Shown: one piece after another, positions 8,464 through 16,900 of the stretch | How positions within the stretch are numbered: the stretch's first letter is position 1 | Layout of the letters: each line of letters begins with the position of its first letter | Assembly (NCBI GenBank): GCA_963714375.1 | Contig: CAVQOG010000008.1 | Span: forward strand, 310,001-374,000 | DNA from: UBA5794 sp963714375 | GTDB lineage: Bacteria; Actinomycetota; Acidimicrobiia; Spongiisociales; UBA5794 | Reading direction: 5' to 3' | Length of the DNA stretch: 64,000 nt | Notes under the pieces: generated by a model | What the model was told of the DNA's origin: nothing | Seen by the model: the letters and a program-made list of their open reading frames with translations, nothing else | The model's database searches: none | Program-made: the position numbers and the translations under genes

Positions 8464-9042
8464 TCAGAATCGGTCCTCGGTCCTCGGTCCTCGGTCCTCA
8501 GTCATAGGTCCTCGGACGTCTCGGTCCGGGCTCATCACTGCGAAGCCGGCATCGAGGTCATGCACCGTGAAGATTCGTCGTCCTGGTTGAATCGCTCTCT
8601 TTGTTGGTCCGATCGACAAGCCTCGCGTCTTCCATCGAAGGGCGAGGGTGTCGAGGGGTTCATCGGTGGCGACGGCAATGCCGTAGAGCGCAGCGCTTCG
8701 CACGGGTGACTCGATCACTTCGAGAACGGGTCCTGCTCGGAAAAAGGCGGCGGGCCTGTCCCCGACATTCATACGGAGACGTGGGGCAAGTCCTGCTCTG
8801 CCAAGTGTGGCGGTCGCATCTTCAAGCGACGGAACGAGCACCACGACATGATCGATCGACCAGCCTTCGACGAGTTCGCCTTCGTGCGGCGGGAGTGTGT
8901 GGATTTCGAATGCTGGTGCGGCAGGTTCCCAGGCCCATTTGGGGTCGCCCGTTGTCAGGGTGATGCCGTTGAGGGTCGGATGCTCCGGCCACCCGAAGTC
9001 GGACCACTCGATCGGAAGCTCAATGCCGATGATGCGTGCCAC
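8464..9042 (-). CDS. VOC (glyoxalase/dioxygenase superfamily) protein
   Basis: 192 residues. The centre reads WSIDHVVVLVPSLEDATATL, a typical VOC-module opening with a metal-ligand-like His, followed by AAFFRAGPVLEVIES, the matching second beta-strand with a Glu. It resembles stand-alone VOC enzymes of unknown substrate. The final residues (GPMTEDRGPRTEDRF) are encoded by a 7-bp tandem repeat array (8471-8500), so the tail is repeat-derived rather than part of the fold. A dispersed hairpin element lies just downstream. Confidence 0.75.
   Translation of the reverse strand: MARIIGIELPIEWSDFGWPEHPTLNGITLTTGDPKWAWEPAAPAFEIHTLPPHEGELVEGWSIDHVVVLVPSLEDATATLGRAGLAPRLRMNVGDRPAAFFRAGPVLEVIESPVRSAALYGIAVATDEPLDTLALRWKTRGLSIGPTKRAIQPGRRIFTVHDLDAGFAVMSPDRDVRGPMTEDRGPRTEDRF
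8471..8500. repeat. Heptanucleotide tandem array (TCCTCGG unit)
   Basis: Four consecutive copies of the 7-bp unit TCCTCGG, the last degenerate, placed inside the 3' end of the VOC gene and translated in its frame as a TEDRGPR-like tail. The same unit recurs at 32993-33016. Confidence 0.85.
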
Positions 9043-9618
9043 CCGAGCAGAGTACAGAAGTCAGGAGTCCAGCTTGCTGGACTCCAAGGAACCCGCTTCG
9101 GTTTCCCGAAGTCAGAGAGAAAGGCCCGACGAACCCTGACATGGCGCCCCGCACTTCCCCGAACGAGGTGTTTCTGTCGTGGCACATCGGGCCTTTCGAT
9201 GGTCAATGTACGAAGGAATACATCCTCAATCAACACACTTGGTTGCGATGGTTTTCGCGTTCTGGGGTATGAACTGCAATGTCATCGATGCTAACTGATG
9301 ATACCTGCGAGCCCGCTGCCCCCCTTTTCCACATATCCACAGTTATCCACAGGTGGTTGTGCACAACGTCCTGTGTGAAAGTTCCCCGCCGGAACATTTC
9401 GCGGCTCGCTCCCCATTTGATTGCCTCGACTGCCGAACTCATTTGAGTTAGCTCCTCCAGAACATCCGTTCCACTGTCCCAATAGGCGCTGAAGTTGATC
9501 GGGTCCTGGTGGAAGCAATCGAGTCGACACCGATCCACACCACGCCCCCTCTCATGCTCATACGGGAACCGTCCTCGCCCGTGGCGGCACAGATGGGCGG
9601 AGGCGGGCTGTCGAACAT
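9043..9618. other. Gene-poor stretch with hairpin and DnaA-like boxes
   Basis: I find no convincing gene in these 576 bases; reading frames there lack family motifs. At 9064-9085 is a perfect inverted repeat GGAGTCCAGC-TT-GCTGGACTCC. An inverted AAGGCCCGA/TCGGGCCTT pair spans about 9120-9200. At 9325-9351 three DnaA-box-like words, TTTTCCACA, ATATCCACA and TTATCCACA, stand in tandem, the last being the consensus box. A decayed gene is possible. Confidence 0.5.
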
Positions 9619-9804
9619 CTACTGCTCGGTGTACCAAACAGCGAGTGCCAGATGTGACCAACTCACGTTTGGCTGGGATAGATCGTTCACGTTCTCGATG
9701 ACGACATTCGGATGGGCAGCAAGCCATTCGTTCACGCTCGCCTCAAGGCTCTCGAACTCTGGCTTCCGGTTGCCGGACTTCGCAGAGAAGATCTTCAGCT
9801 TCAT
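9619..9804 (-). CDS. Conserved small protein (61 aa), unknown function
   Basis: Begins MKLKIFSAKSGNRK and ends ALAVWYTEQ. A GAAGGA Shine-Dalgarno lies about 7 bases upstream, supporting this ATG over an upstream in-frame one that would add 27 residues of non-coding character. A beta-strand, an amphipathic helix (FESLEASVNEWLAAHP) and two beta-strands (NVVIENVNDL; HLALAVWY) suggest a compact beta-alpha-beta-beta fold. I have an impression of similar short orphan proteins in varied genomes, but I cannot name a family. It lies alone beside the DnaA-box-like cluster. Confidence 0.6.
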   Translation of the reverse strand: MKLKIFSAKSGNRKPEFESLEASVNEWLAAHPNVVIENVNDLSQPNVSWSHLALAVWYTEQ

Positions 9805-10001
9805 GGTGCATCCTTCGCTAGTTGTGGGTGAGGCTATCGACGCCATGCCAACAGCCGCCCAGATCGGCACATATGCGTCCGCCATCTTGGGGGGGGCGTC
9901 TCTTGGATAAACGGGATTGCCGAGCTACGCCAGGTTTTCACCTCGGAAGCGGGAGTTTCGAGGCAACTCCAACGTCGGCGGCAGCCGACGCGCTGAAAGC
10001 C

Positions 10002-10039
10002 AATCACTGATCAAGGGTCACGACCCTTGATCAGTGATT
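10002..10039. terminator. 38-bp perfect palindrome, bidirectional terminator candidate
   Basis: Two exact 18-base arms (AATCACTGATCAAGGGTC and its complement) separated by AC. The last codons and stop of the glycosyltransferase gene (10018) lie in the right arm. No uridine run follows, so rho-independent termination is not certain; the palindrome may also be a protein-binding site. Confidence 0.6.
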
Positions 10040-11255
10040 CCCCCATACAGCTCGAGTAGGCGAATGGCCGTGGTGTCCCACGAGAAGCGCTGTGAGAACG
10101 CAACCGCTCCCTCGGAGAGCCGTTTGGCAAACGTCGGATGCTCGAGAATCGCCTTCATTGCGGTGCAGAAGGCCTCCGGAACATGATGGTCCACGAGGAG
10201 GCCACTTTCCGATGACGATACGACGTAGGCAAGGCCGCCGATGTTGGCGGCGACAACTGGGGTTCCACACGCCTGAGCCTCTGCCGCCACAAGACCGAAT
10301 GACTCGGATCGCGAAGGAACGATGACGAGGTCAGCTGCGCGGTAGTAGTCGGCGAGGATTTCATGCGGAACCGGGTCGATGAGATCGACACCATCGCTCA
10401 CACCGTGATGGCGGGCAATCGTTCGACATCTCTCCAGTTCGCTGTCACCGTCAGAACCACTCGCCCCACCGACGATCAGGAGGCGCGGTATCCCGAGCGA
10501 CGGGTCGAGCTGTGATCGCAGCATCGCGTAGGCTTCCACCGCAATCGATGTTCCCTTGTGTGCCTGAACCCGACCGGCATACAGAATGATCGGACCCTCC
10601 CCAAGACCGAGGAGCGCCCTGGCCGCAGATTGGTCGCCCGGCTTGAACACGGCGTGGTCAACCCCCGGTGGGTTGATGCATAGCCGTTCAGGGCTTGCTC
10701 CGTAATGCTCAAGAAGATCCTCGAACTCGTACGGAGTGGAAGTGATGATGCAGTCTGATTGTGCGATGACTTCTGCTTCTCTCAGGAGACGCTCGCTACT
10801 CGATGCGGCTTCGTTCGGACCCCGGGAGCGATCCTTCACCTTTCCGAGCGTGTGAAATGAATTCGCAAGCGGGATTGAGTATCGGTTCTTGATGCGCACA
10901 CCAGCGCGTCCTGAGAGCCAGTAGTGGCTGTGGACGAGATCGAACGAGACGCCGTTCTCATCGATCCATTCGATGACCCCGGATGCGAATGTTGGCGCAT
11001 GGGGCTTCATGTCTGCAAGAGACATCAATCCGAGCGGGCCAGCCTCAACGTGTACGACGCGGTACCGATCGGAAACCTCGACAACGGTTGGGTTGATGAC
11101 CGAGGTGCGACGTGTGAAGGTCGTCACGCTTATTCCCCGGTCAGCCATGGTCCGCGAAAGGCGATCCAGATAGATGTTCATGCCCCCGCGTCTCTCGATC
11201 CCGGCTGTATCAGCGGCGATGAGTGCATAGCGACATATGCGACGTCAGTGATCAC
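10018..11255 (-). CDS. GT4 glycosyltransferase, MshA-like, with one-base frameshift near the N-terminus
   Basis: The intact main frame (ATG 11179-11181, 387 residues) has the two-domain GT-B layout: HSHYWLSG near the N-domain end, LYAGRVQAHKGTSIAVEA opening the C-domain, and SRSESFGLVAAEAQACGTPVVA with the retaining E(x7)E motif. In the preceding frame, GTG 11253-11255 opens VITDVAYVAMHSSPLIQPG and runs to SRDAG, which is the MshA N-terminus. The join DAGGMN is broken because the C tract at 11183-11187 has five bases where six would restore the frame. UDP-GlcNAc transfer to inositol phosphate (mycothiol) is possible but other sugars fit. The restored start overlaps the upstream gene's stop, so this is the last gene of a three-gene operon. 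Confidence 0.8.
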
Positions 11256-12169
11256 GGAATCTGCCCTTCGACGACAAAGAGCGGCCTTGCGCCGGCTCCG
11301 TGTCTGAACTTGTACGACTCGTCGCCCTTGAGGAAGTCGAACACCTTCGCACCACGGAGAATCTCCGCCTCGATCATCGACGAGAACAGCACCACGCCGG
11401 GGGAAGCAAACGCTGCTGAGGGGTCGAACGCCGAGTTGTAGAAGTAGTACCCGTCGTCGGTTTCCCAGCCAAACGCGGTGGCGAGCGTGCGGCCCTCGCA
11501 TACGAGTGCATGCACGACCGCGCCGGCGTTTGAGACGAGATCCGAGAAGTACTGCTCCATTGCGTCGGTCATGAACGCACCCTTCGCACCGTCCGATTCG
11601 CGGTGCATCGAGCAGAATGCGGTGAAGGAGTCGGGGTCGCCGGGGACGATCTTCGCAGGGCCGAACTCGGCCTCGAACCGTCTGCGCTTCCGCCGTACTT
11701 CGTGGCGCTCCTTCTTCCCAATTCCCATGAGCCATTCGTCGAAGGTCGGGGGAAGATCGAGAACAGCTGTTCCCTCGTGTTCGGTGACGGTGGCATGCGC
11801 CCCAAGGTTGTCGAGGGCGAGGGCGACTCCTGTGGTGGCCTCAAGTGGCAACGAATCGAAACGAAACGCTTTTCCACCCTGCTCCGAGAGTGCAACCGCG
11901 AGAAGGTCGGCAGTGTCGGTGCCGATCGGACTGTGGTAGTCGGTCAGGTCGGCCTCGCCTGCGAACTGGACAAGGCCACCCTCAGATACAGCGAGCGCGA
12001 CAGCGGAGTCCTTGGTCGTTGCAAGAACGAGTTCCGATGTTCGGTCCGTCCGATGCTTCCACACCGTTTCGAGAAATGGCCGGAAAGGGAACGGCCCCGT
12101 TCGGGGGGCGGCCGGTTCTCCTTCGGTCGGGAAGTTTGTCCAATCACGGGTGATGTCGATGGAGGTCAC
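11252..12169 (-). CDS. GNAT/FemAB-like acyltransferase (Acetyltransf_6 type)
   Basis: 305 residues from GTG 12167-12169 (VTSIDITRDWTNFP); the upstream in-frame ATG adds 79 arginine-rich residues that mirror the neighbouring gene and is rejected. The middle and end match FemAB-like GNATs: KERHEVRRKRRRFEAEFG, then LVCEGRTLATAFGWETDDGYYFYNSAFDP and KVFDFLKGDESYKFRHG, the familiar D-F-x-x-G-x-E-x-Y-K pattern. Such enzymes transfer amino-acyl or acyl groups, often to cell-wall or exported polysaccharide precursors. The gene is overlapped by GTGA junctions with asparaginase upstream and the glycosyltransferase downstream, so all three are translated together. Confidence 0.75.
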   Translation of the reverse strand: MTSIDITRDWTNFPTEGEPAAPRTGPFPFRPFLETVWKHRTDRTSELVLATTKDSAVALAVSEGGLVQFAGEADLTDYHSPIGTDTADLLAVALSEQGGKAFRFDSLPLEATTGVALALDNLGAHATVTEHEGTAVLDLPPTFDEWLMGIGKKERHEVRRKRRRFEAEFGPAKIVPGDPDSFTAFCSMHRESDGAKGAFMTDAMEQYFSDLVSNAGAVVHALVCEGRTLATAFGWETDDGYYFYNSAFDPSAAFASPGVVLFSSMIEAEILRGAKVFDFLKGDESYKFRHGAGARPLFVVEGQIP

Positions 12170-13098
12170 GCGTCCACCAGTACCAGGTTGCCGACGCTGC
12201 GTCCGGCTCCAAGGACGGGTTGGTTGAGTTGGGGCTCCAATGTGGTGCGCATGGCATCGGTCAGCATGCCGAGTCGATCGGCGACATGGAGCGCCGCTGT
12301 GGATGCTACGTCGCCGTTGCCAGACCTGGACTTGGTGGAGATGGCGATACCTTGTCTCACCATTGCAAATGATCCTGCGGCGCCCCCTTTCTGCGGTCCT
12401 CCCCACATGGCGCCGATTCGACCGTCCCCGGTGACGTTGTCAGCGATGAGCGCTGGGAACCGAGACATGGCGTTCGCAAAGGGCGACAACTCGTCGTTGA
12501 TGTCGAGGTTGGCGAACGCCGTTGCGAGCCCCCGGATCGAGCCTCGCAACGTTGGAGCACCGCAGCCGTCAACGCCAATCGGCGTCGGGTCGATGCCGGT
12601 GAACTCTTCGACGATCTCAACAATGGACACCTGAAGCGGATGGTCCGGCTCCAGATAGGTTTTGAGATCCCAACCGATGTGAGCGCATGCTGCGAGCCAT
12701 CCTGCATGCTTTCCCGAGCACATATGGAGAATTGAGCGGTTGGAGCGGTCTCCCTTTGCGATGAGGTCGGCGTTCGCGCGGCCTGCGAGCGGGCGACCTG
12801 GAGTTGTGCGTAGTGATGCCTCCGTGAGGTCTGCGTCAACGAGAATCTGGCGGACGATCGCGATATGAACGGGGTAGCCACGGTGACTGGCGCAGGTCAG
12901 CGCAAGATGCTCTGTTGGCAAGACGAGACCCGTCCGTTTGGCAGCGAGGGCTTGAAGCGGCTTGATCGCTGAGCGATAGAACATGGGTCGGTCGGGATCG
13001 CCTGAGGCGAACAGCTCCCGGCCGTTGGCATCGAGAGCGATGGCGTCAACGTCGTCGAACGACTCGGCAAGCCCTGATCGGACCCTTGCAAACCGCAT
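12166..13098 (-). CDS. L-asparaginase II
   Basis: 310 residues of the asparaginase II (PF06089) family, hydrolysing L-asparagine to aspartate and ammonia in the cytoplasm. Family landmarks are SAIKPLQALA, CASHRGYPVH, the segment HMCSGKHAGWLAAC near residue 130, and VDGCGAPTLRGSIRGLA near 190. These form the nucleophile and substrate pocket of this non-classical asparaginase. The stop overlaps the next gene's GTG start. It leads the operon with the FemAB-like and GT4 proteins, an unusual partnership. Confidence 0.85.
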   Translation of the reverse strand: MRFARVRSGLAESFDDVDAIALDANGRELFASGDPDRPMFYRSAIKPLQALAAKRTGLVLPTEHLALTCASHRGYPVHIAIVRQILVDADLTEASLRTTPGRPLAGRANADLIAKGDRSNRSILHMCSGKHAGWLAACAHIGWDLKTYLEPDHPLQVSIVEIVEEFTGIDPTPIGVDGCGAPTLRGSIRGLATAFANLDINDELSPFANAMSRFPALIADNVTGDGRIGAMWGGPQKGGAAGSFAMVRQGIAISTKSRSGNGDVASTAALHVADRLGMLTDAMRTTLEPQLNQPVLGAGRSVGNLVLVDA

Positions 13099-13104
13099 GA
13101 CAGC

Positions 13105-13647
13105 TCAGTTCGCCGAAAGCAGTTCGTCCGCGTCCGCTGCGCCCTCGCGATAGCGGCGTGTCAACTCCGTCGTGATGATCTCGTATGCGTCGTACACGGC
13201 CCGCCGTCGCTCGGAGACTTCGCGCTCGGCAATCCCGAGTCCGTCGCGAATAGTGGTCAATTCGTGGTCTTCGAGGAAGGGGAGTCTGGCGAGGAAGTCA
13301 TCGGAAAGCGCCCGGTCAACCTCTCTCCGTCCTGCCCCTGCGAACTCGGGCGTATCGACAGACAGCTCGCGGTCGAGCGGATTCGATGTGTGACTCGCCG
13401 ATCCATCACTCAAGATCTCTGGAAGCGCTTCGATCAGCGAACGTGTCTCGGTACCCGCTCTGCGTCGCAGTTCGAAATCGAGGAGATCCATCCGACCATG
13501 AAGCACCCGCCGGTAGTACGAGAATTCAGTGTCGAGTTCGTCAAGCATCTTTCGGCGGTTCCGGATCTCATCAAGGGCAACCTCGTCAAGCCCCTCGGTG
13601 AAGGCTGGGTCCATGACCTGATCGATTCTTCTGCGGTGCTGTTCCAT
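13105..13647 (-). CDS. RsiG/AmfC-like protein (possible c-di-GMP-responsive anti-sigma)
   Basis: 180 residues from ATG 13645-13647, directly behind an AAGGAGAA ribosome site; an upstream GTG would add seven residues. Two long helices flank a loop. The first, beginning LDEIRNRRKMLDELDTEFSYYRR, carries a relic of the RsiG c-di-GMP motif E-x3-S-x2-R-x3-Q-x3-D as D-x3-S-x2-R-x3-H-x3-D. The second (REVSERRR) keeps E-x3-S-x2-R. RsiG in Streptomyces holds sigma WhiG in a c-di-GMP-dependent manner; whether this relative still binds the nucleotide is open. No sigma gene is adjacent. It lies between asparaginase II and the M23 peptidase. Confidence 0.55.
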   Translation of the reverse strand: MEQHRRRIDQVMDPAFTEGLDEVALDEIRNRRKMLDELDTEFSYYRRVLHGRMDLLDFELRRRAGTETRSLIEALPEILSDGSASHTSNPLDRELSVDTPEFAGAGRREVDRALSDDFLARLPFLEDHELTTIRDGLGIAEREVSERRRAVYDAYEIITTELTRRYREGAADADELLSAN

Positions 13648-13709
13648 CTGTTCTCCTTGAACCCTCACAAGTTAGCAAGGCGCACGAACGACCTCGACAC
13701 CATCGATTT

Positions 13710-14858
13710 CTAGCAGACGGGACGGACTGTCGGATAGGGGTTGACAGCGACGCCGCCAGGTCTGATCTCGAAGTGGAGGTGCGGTGACGTGTAGCGGGCG
13801 TTTCCGGAGTTTCCGAGGAAACCGACGACGGTGCCCTTTGAAACGCGCTGGCCTGATGTGATGTCCGAGGGATGTCCTTCCAGGTGGGTGTAGTAGTACA
13901 CAACGCCGTTGTCGGCATAGATGTGGGTCGAACGACCACCGAGGGAGTTCGATGAGAACTTGACGCGCCCGTCTGCGACTGCGAGAACGGGTGTGTTGCG
14001 AGCGTTGAACATGTCGACACCCTTGTGGGTTCTGCCACCGGAGCGGCGGGCCCCCCATGTATTGGAGAACGAGGCGCCGCCTTGCACCGGACAAATGAAT
14101 CCTGGTGTCTGGGCAGGATCAGCGCCGCCGGACCTTCCGGGTGCCTTGGCTGCGCTTTGTGCCTGCTGTGCCTTGACGCGGTCATCCTCGATCTGTTTCT
14201 GTCGGATCTCGGAGCGCAGTTCGTCGATCGCATCGGCGAGGGCAGCGTCGGCGTTATCGAGGATCGCCTGTCGCTCCTCGTAGAGCTCGTTGATCTCGTC
14301 AACGAGAATGGCTGCCTTGTCCTCGGCAACTTTGACAATCACCTTCTGCTCCTCAAGTTCTACCGTTGAACGGTCAACCTGGCGCGAGATCGCTTCAAGA
14401 CTCCCGAGTGTCGCAAGCTCCGATTCGGCTGCTTTGTCCATGAGAGCCTGGGACGTCACGAGCTCTTGGATACTGCCTGCTGAGAATGCCGAACCGATCA
14501 TGGTTGTCTGCCGTCCGCCGGTGTAGGCATCGATGACCAGCTGGCGGGCCGTTTCTTCTATCTCGGATGCCTCACCGCGATACCGAGTCACAGCCTCGTC
14601 CATCTTGGCAAGTCGGTATTGGAGGTCGGTGTGCTCGTCGTGAATCTTCTCGTACTCAGCAATCGCGGCATCGAGACGTTCGGATGCCGCGACGTACTCG
14701 GCATAGGCGGCCGACTGCTTCGCCTGCGCCCTGGCTTTGGCTCTGGCTGCAGCGTCGACATCACCTTGGGTTTGGGCGGACGCGGCGATAGGGACAATCG
14801 AAAGAAGGGCGATCGCCAGGAGGAGTGTCAGCACGCGTTGAACGCTGAATCGTGACAT
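13710..14858 (-). CDS. Secreted M23 peptidase with N-terminal coiled coil
   Basis: 382 residues from ATG 14856-14858 (or TTG two codons earlier). A signal peptide (VLTLLLAIALLSIVPIAASA) is followed by about 190 residues of coiled coil, rich in Ala, Glu, Lys and Arg, from residues 35 to 235. The C-terminal M23 domain has THKGVD near 277-282 and HLHFE near 360-364, the zinc ligands. This EnvC/RipC-like layout suggests a peptidoglycan endopeptidase or an amidase activator acting outside the membrane; with all zinc ligands present, hydrolase activity is likely. It follows the RsiG-like gene on the same strand. Confidence 0.85.
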   Translation of the reverse strand: MSRFSVQRVLTLLLAIALLSIVPIAASAQTQGDVDAAARAKARAQAKQSAAYAEYVAASERLDAAIAEYEKIHDEHTDLQYRLAKMDEAVTRYRGEASEIEETARQLVIDAYTGGRQTTMIGSAFSAGSIQELVTSQALMDKAAESELATLGSLEAISRQVDRSTVELEEQKVIVKVAEDKAAILVDEINELYEERQAILDNADAALADAIDELRSEIRQKQIEDDRVKAQQAQSAAKAPGRSGGADPAQTPGFICPVQGGASFSNTWGARRSGGRTHKGVDMFNARNTPVLAVADGRVKFSSNSLGGRSTHIYADNGVVYYYTHLEGHPSDITSGQRVSKGTVVGFLGNSGNARYTSPHLHFEIRPGGVAVNPYPTVRPVC

Positions 14859-14917
14859 GCCCAAGGCAGGCTAGCGGTGGACCCCGGAAACCGGGGCAGG
14901 TTTCTCAGGCCGCAGAT

Positions 14918-15907
14918 CTAGCCGAAGAACCAGACAGCCATCCAGAAAAGCGGAGAGGCCAGGACTGCACCGTCGAACATGGCAAGGGCGCCTGGGGCGT
15001 TCTCCGTGTGCACAATGGACCCGGTTCGGAGGGTCGATCCGAGAGCTCGACCGCCGATCACACCGGCTGCTGCAGCCACACCCCCGAGAAGTCCGGCCGC
15101 GACGTCGAGTTCGGAAATGGCGAACCCAGCGATCAGCCCACCGATGAGCGCACCAAGGAGGGCCCCTACGTTTGGATCTACTGATTGGATGGAGTCGCCG
15201 TAGGCGCCTGCAAGAAACGAACCGATGAGCGCGAAAGCGGTGACGAGTACGAAGGCGAGAACGGCGTATGAACCGATCAGCCTGATGAGCACGAGACCGG
15301 CAGCCGCTGACGATGCGAGGACGGTGACCAGCGTGGTTGCGGCTGTTGTTCGGAAGTCCCTGTGAGCCTTGTCGAAGATCGGCCATGACACCGCGACGAT
15401 GAATCCGAACGCGATCCCACCGGCGAATCCTTCGAACCCCCAGGCGTAGGCCGCCGAGGCCGCGGCAGTCGCTCCGATCATGGGCGGGTAGACGACAAAC
15501 GAGTCTCGAGTCTTCGAAGCAGTTTCGAAGGCGTCCCAGATCCAGGCGATGATTGCACCAACCGCTACGAATACGAACCACTGCTCGTCTGCCCACGCAA
15601 CAGCGAGGAGGGCTGCAATCAGTGCGACGGAAAGCATGCCAGGAATCGCGACAACGGAGGCCGCGGTTGTTGCTCCACCCGATACCGGAGGGATCAACGC
15701 AATCTCATCGGATGCGGAGATGACGGTTGAGGGCTCAGCCTGTTCACCGTTGACCCAAACACCGGCTGACTTGACGCCTGTGGCAAAACGATCACCGAAC
15801 TGCACCGATGCGGTGCTGAGCAGCTCGCCAACGGTGGATGCGTCGATGTCTACCGATTCGGTTCCCGCTGACTCGCGGAGGTTCGCAAAGAGTCGAAGTG
15901 TGGCCAT
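14918..15907 (-). CDS. MoaD/ThiS-like domain fused to a CdsA-like membrane domain
   Basis: 329 residues from ATG 15905-15907. Residues 1-78 are a ubiquitin-like MoaD/ThiS domain (MATLRLFANLRESAG, then IALIPPVSGG), with the terminal Gly-Gly at 77-78. The chain does not stop there: about seven hydrophobic segments follow, ending MFDGAVLASPLFWMAVWFFG. That end recalls the CDP-diglyceride synthetase signature D-x-x-x-S-x-x-x-x-A-P-L-F, but the usual upstream K-D and H-G-G residues are absent. Thus a sulfur-carrier-like domain would be tethered to a possibly inactive cytidylyltransferase-like membrane protein. Function unknown; either domain could be repurposed. Confidence 0.65.
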   Translation of the reverse strand: MATLRLFANLRESAGTESVDIDASTVGELLSTASVQFGDRFATGVKSAGVWVNGEQAEPSTVISASDEIALIPPVSGGATTAASVVAIPGMLSVALIAALLAVAWADEQWFVFVAVGAIIAWIWDAFETASKTRDSFVVYPPMIGATAAASAAYAWGFEGFAGGIAFGFIVAVSWPIFDKAHRDFRTTAATTLVTVLASSAAAGLVLIRLIGSYAVLAFVLVTAFALIGSFLAGAYGDSIQSVDPNVGALLGALIGGLIAGFAISELDVAAGLLGGVAAAAGVIGGRALGSTLRTGSIVHTENAPGALAMFDGAVLASPLFWMAVWFFG

Positions 15908-15979
15908 GCCCAAAGCGTAGCGCCATCCACGATCGCGGCCGTGAATCAGGTACCGACCCAAACCCAAACGCGAAAACTG

Positions 15980-16900
15980 TCATTCGCCACCTCCGAGCAG
16001 GTTCATGTCACGGAGCGAGTCCACAACCTCTTCGAAGTCACATGAGCCATAGGCGATGAACAGGTTCTGCCTGACCCGACGCAGCGCCGAGCCGGGCAAT
16101 GTGATATCGCGCCACGTCGCAAACGCAGGGGACACCGCAAAGGCTGAGCGATCAGTTTCGGACACGATCTCGATGATGGTCCCGAGCCGGGCCCCATCGG
16201 CAGCGGCTGCCGTTGCCATCAACATGTTGAGGAACCCGTGGTGGTAGACGCTGAGGGTTTCGTTGAAATGTCGGACGGGCTGGTGGAGTCCAGCCGTTGC
16301 CTTGTACGGAAGACCGGCATCAACCGCTGCCTGGATGAACGCCGCAACCTCCTCGGCAGTGGGGAACAGGTCTGCGATAGCCCCACCGCATCGGAGTTTT
16401 GCTCCACCGACCCGACCTGAACGTTTGACGATCTCGGCGATGCTGCGGATCTGCCCTGCGGTGTTCGCTGACCGTGTCACCTCCAAGAAGGCAACAACGT
16501 CGGAGTTGATCGAACCAACCGTGGTGAAGAGCCTCTCGATTCCGTCGATCGTCGGATCGATGATGCGAGCTTCGGCAGCCGAAACTGTCATGGCAGGTTG
16601 CATCTCGGCGTGGAACGCCGCTGCGAGGTCTGCCGATTGTGGAGCATCGAGATCGAAGATGACGCTCACCTCCCACGGAACCTCGCCCGCAACCATCGTT
16701 GTCATTGCAACCGCTCCGAGCTCTTCGAGTTGGGAGGCACGGATGAGGAATCGGCCTGCAACCCACGACGCCTGTGAGGCACGTGCCCGACGGTATTCGT
16801 GGACGGCCTTGGCGACGGTCAGCGATGCCGGCGGAAAGACACCGGCATAGTCAACGAGGGCGGCGAATGCAGCCGTTCGTGCATCAACGACGAGTCTCAC
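15980..16900 (-). CDS. Conserved protein of unknown function (VFPPASL family)
   Basis: 306 residues from GTG 16898-16900 (VRLVVDARTAAFAALVDYAG), with GGAG seven bases upstream; an upstream ATG would extend into the repeated segment and is not favoured. The N-terminal VDYAGVFPPASL and following LTVAKAVHEYRR match, from memory, an actinobacterial family whose members begin with a similar A-V-F-P-P stretch; I cannot name it. A central ELGAVAMTTMVAGEVPWEVSV segment and C-terminal VYHHGFLNMLMATAAAADG read as alternating helices and strands. The first codons lie inside direct repeat 1, so this gene marks the old left border of the hipA neighbourhood. Confidence 0.65.
   Translation of the reverse strand: MRLVVDARTAAFAALVDYAGVFPPASLTVAKAVHEYRRARASQASWVAGRFLIRASQLEELGAVAMTTMVAGEVPWEVSVIFDLDAPQSADLAAAFHAEMQPAMTVSAAEARIIDPTIDGIERLFTTVGSINSDVVAFLEVTRSANTAGQIRSIAEIVKRSGRVGGAKLRCGGAIADLFPTAEEVAAFIQAAVDAGLPYKATAGLHQPVRHFNETLSVYHHGFLNMLMATAAAADGARLGTIIEIVSETDRSAFAVSPAFATWRDITLPGSALRRVRQNLFIAYGSCDFEEVVDSLRDMNLLGGGE

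Noticed and set aside
9230..9727. 165-codon minus-strand open frame
   Set aside because: No recognisable motif, codon pattern unlike neighbours, overlaps the small 61-aa gene; kept as a gene-poor stretch.
11603..12634. 343-codon plus-strand open frame
   Set aside because: It lies antisense to the FemAB-like and asparaginase II genes and has no family motif; it is a GC-rich shadow frame.
13586..14338. 250-codon minus-strand open frame
   Set aside because: Another frame of the M23 peptidase coding strand, with Ser/Arg/Thr-rich composition; not a separate gene.
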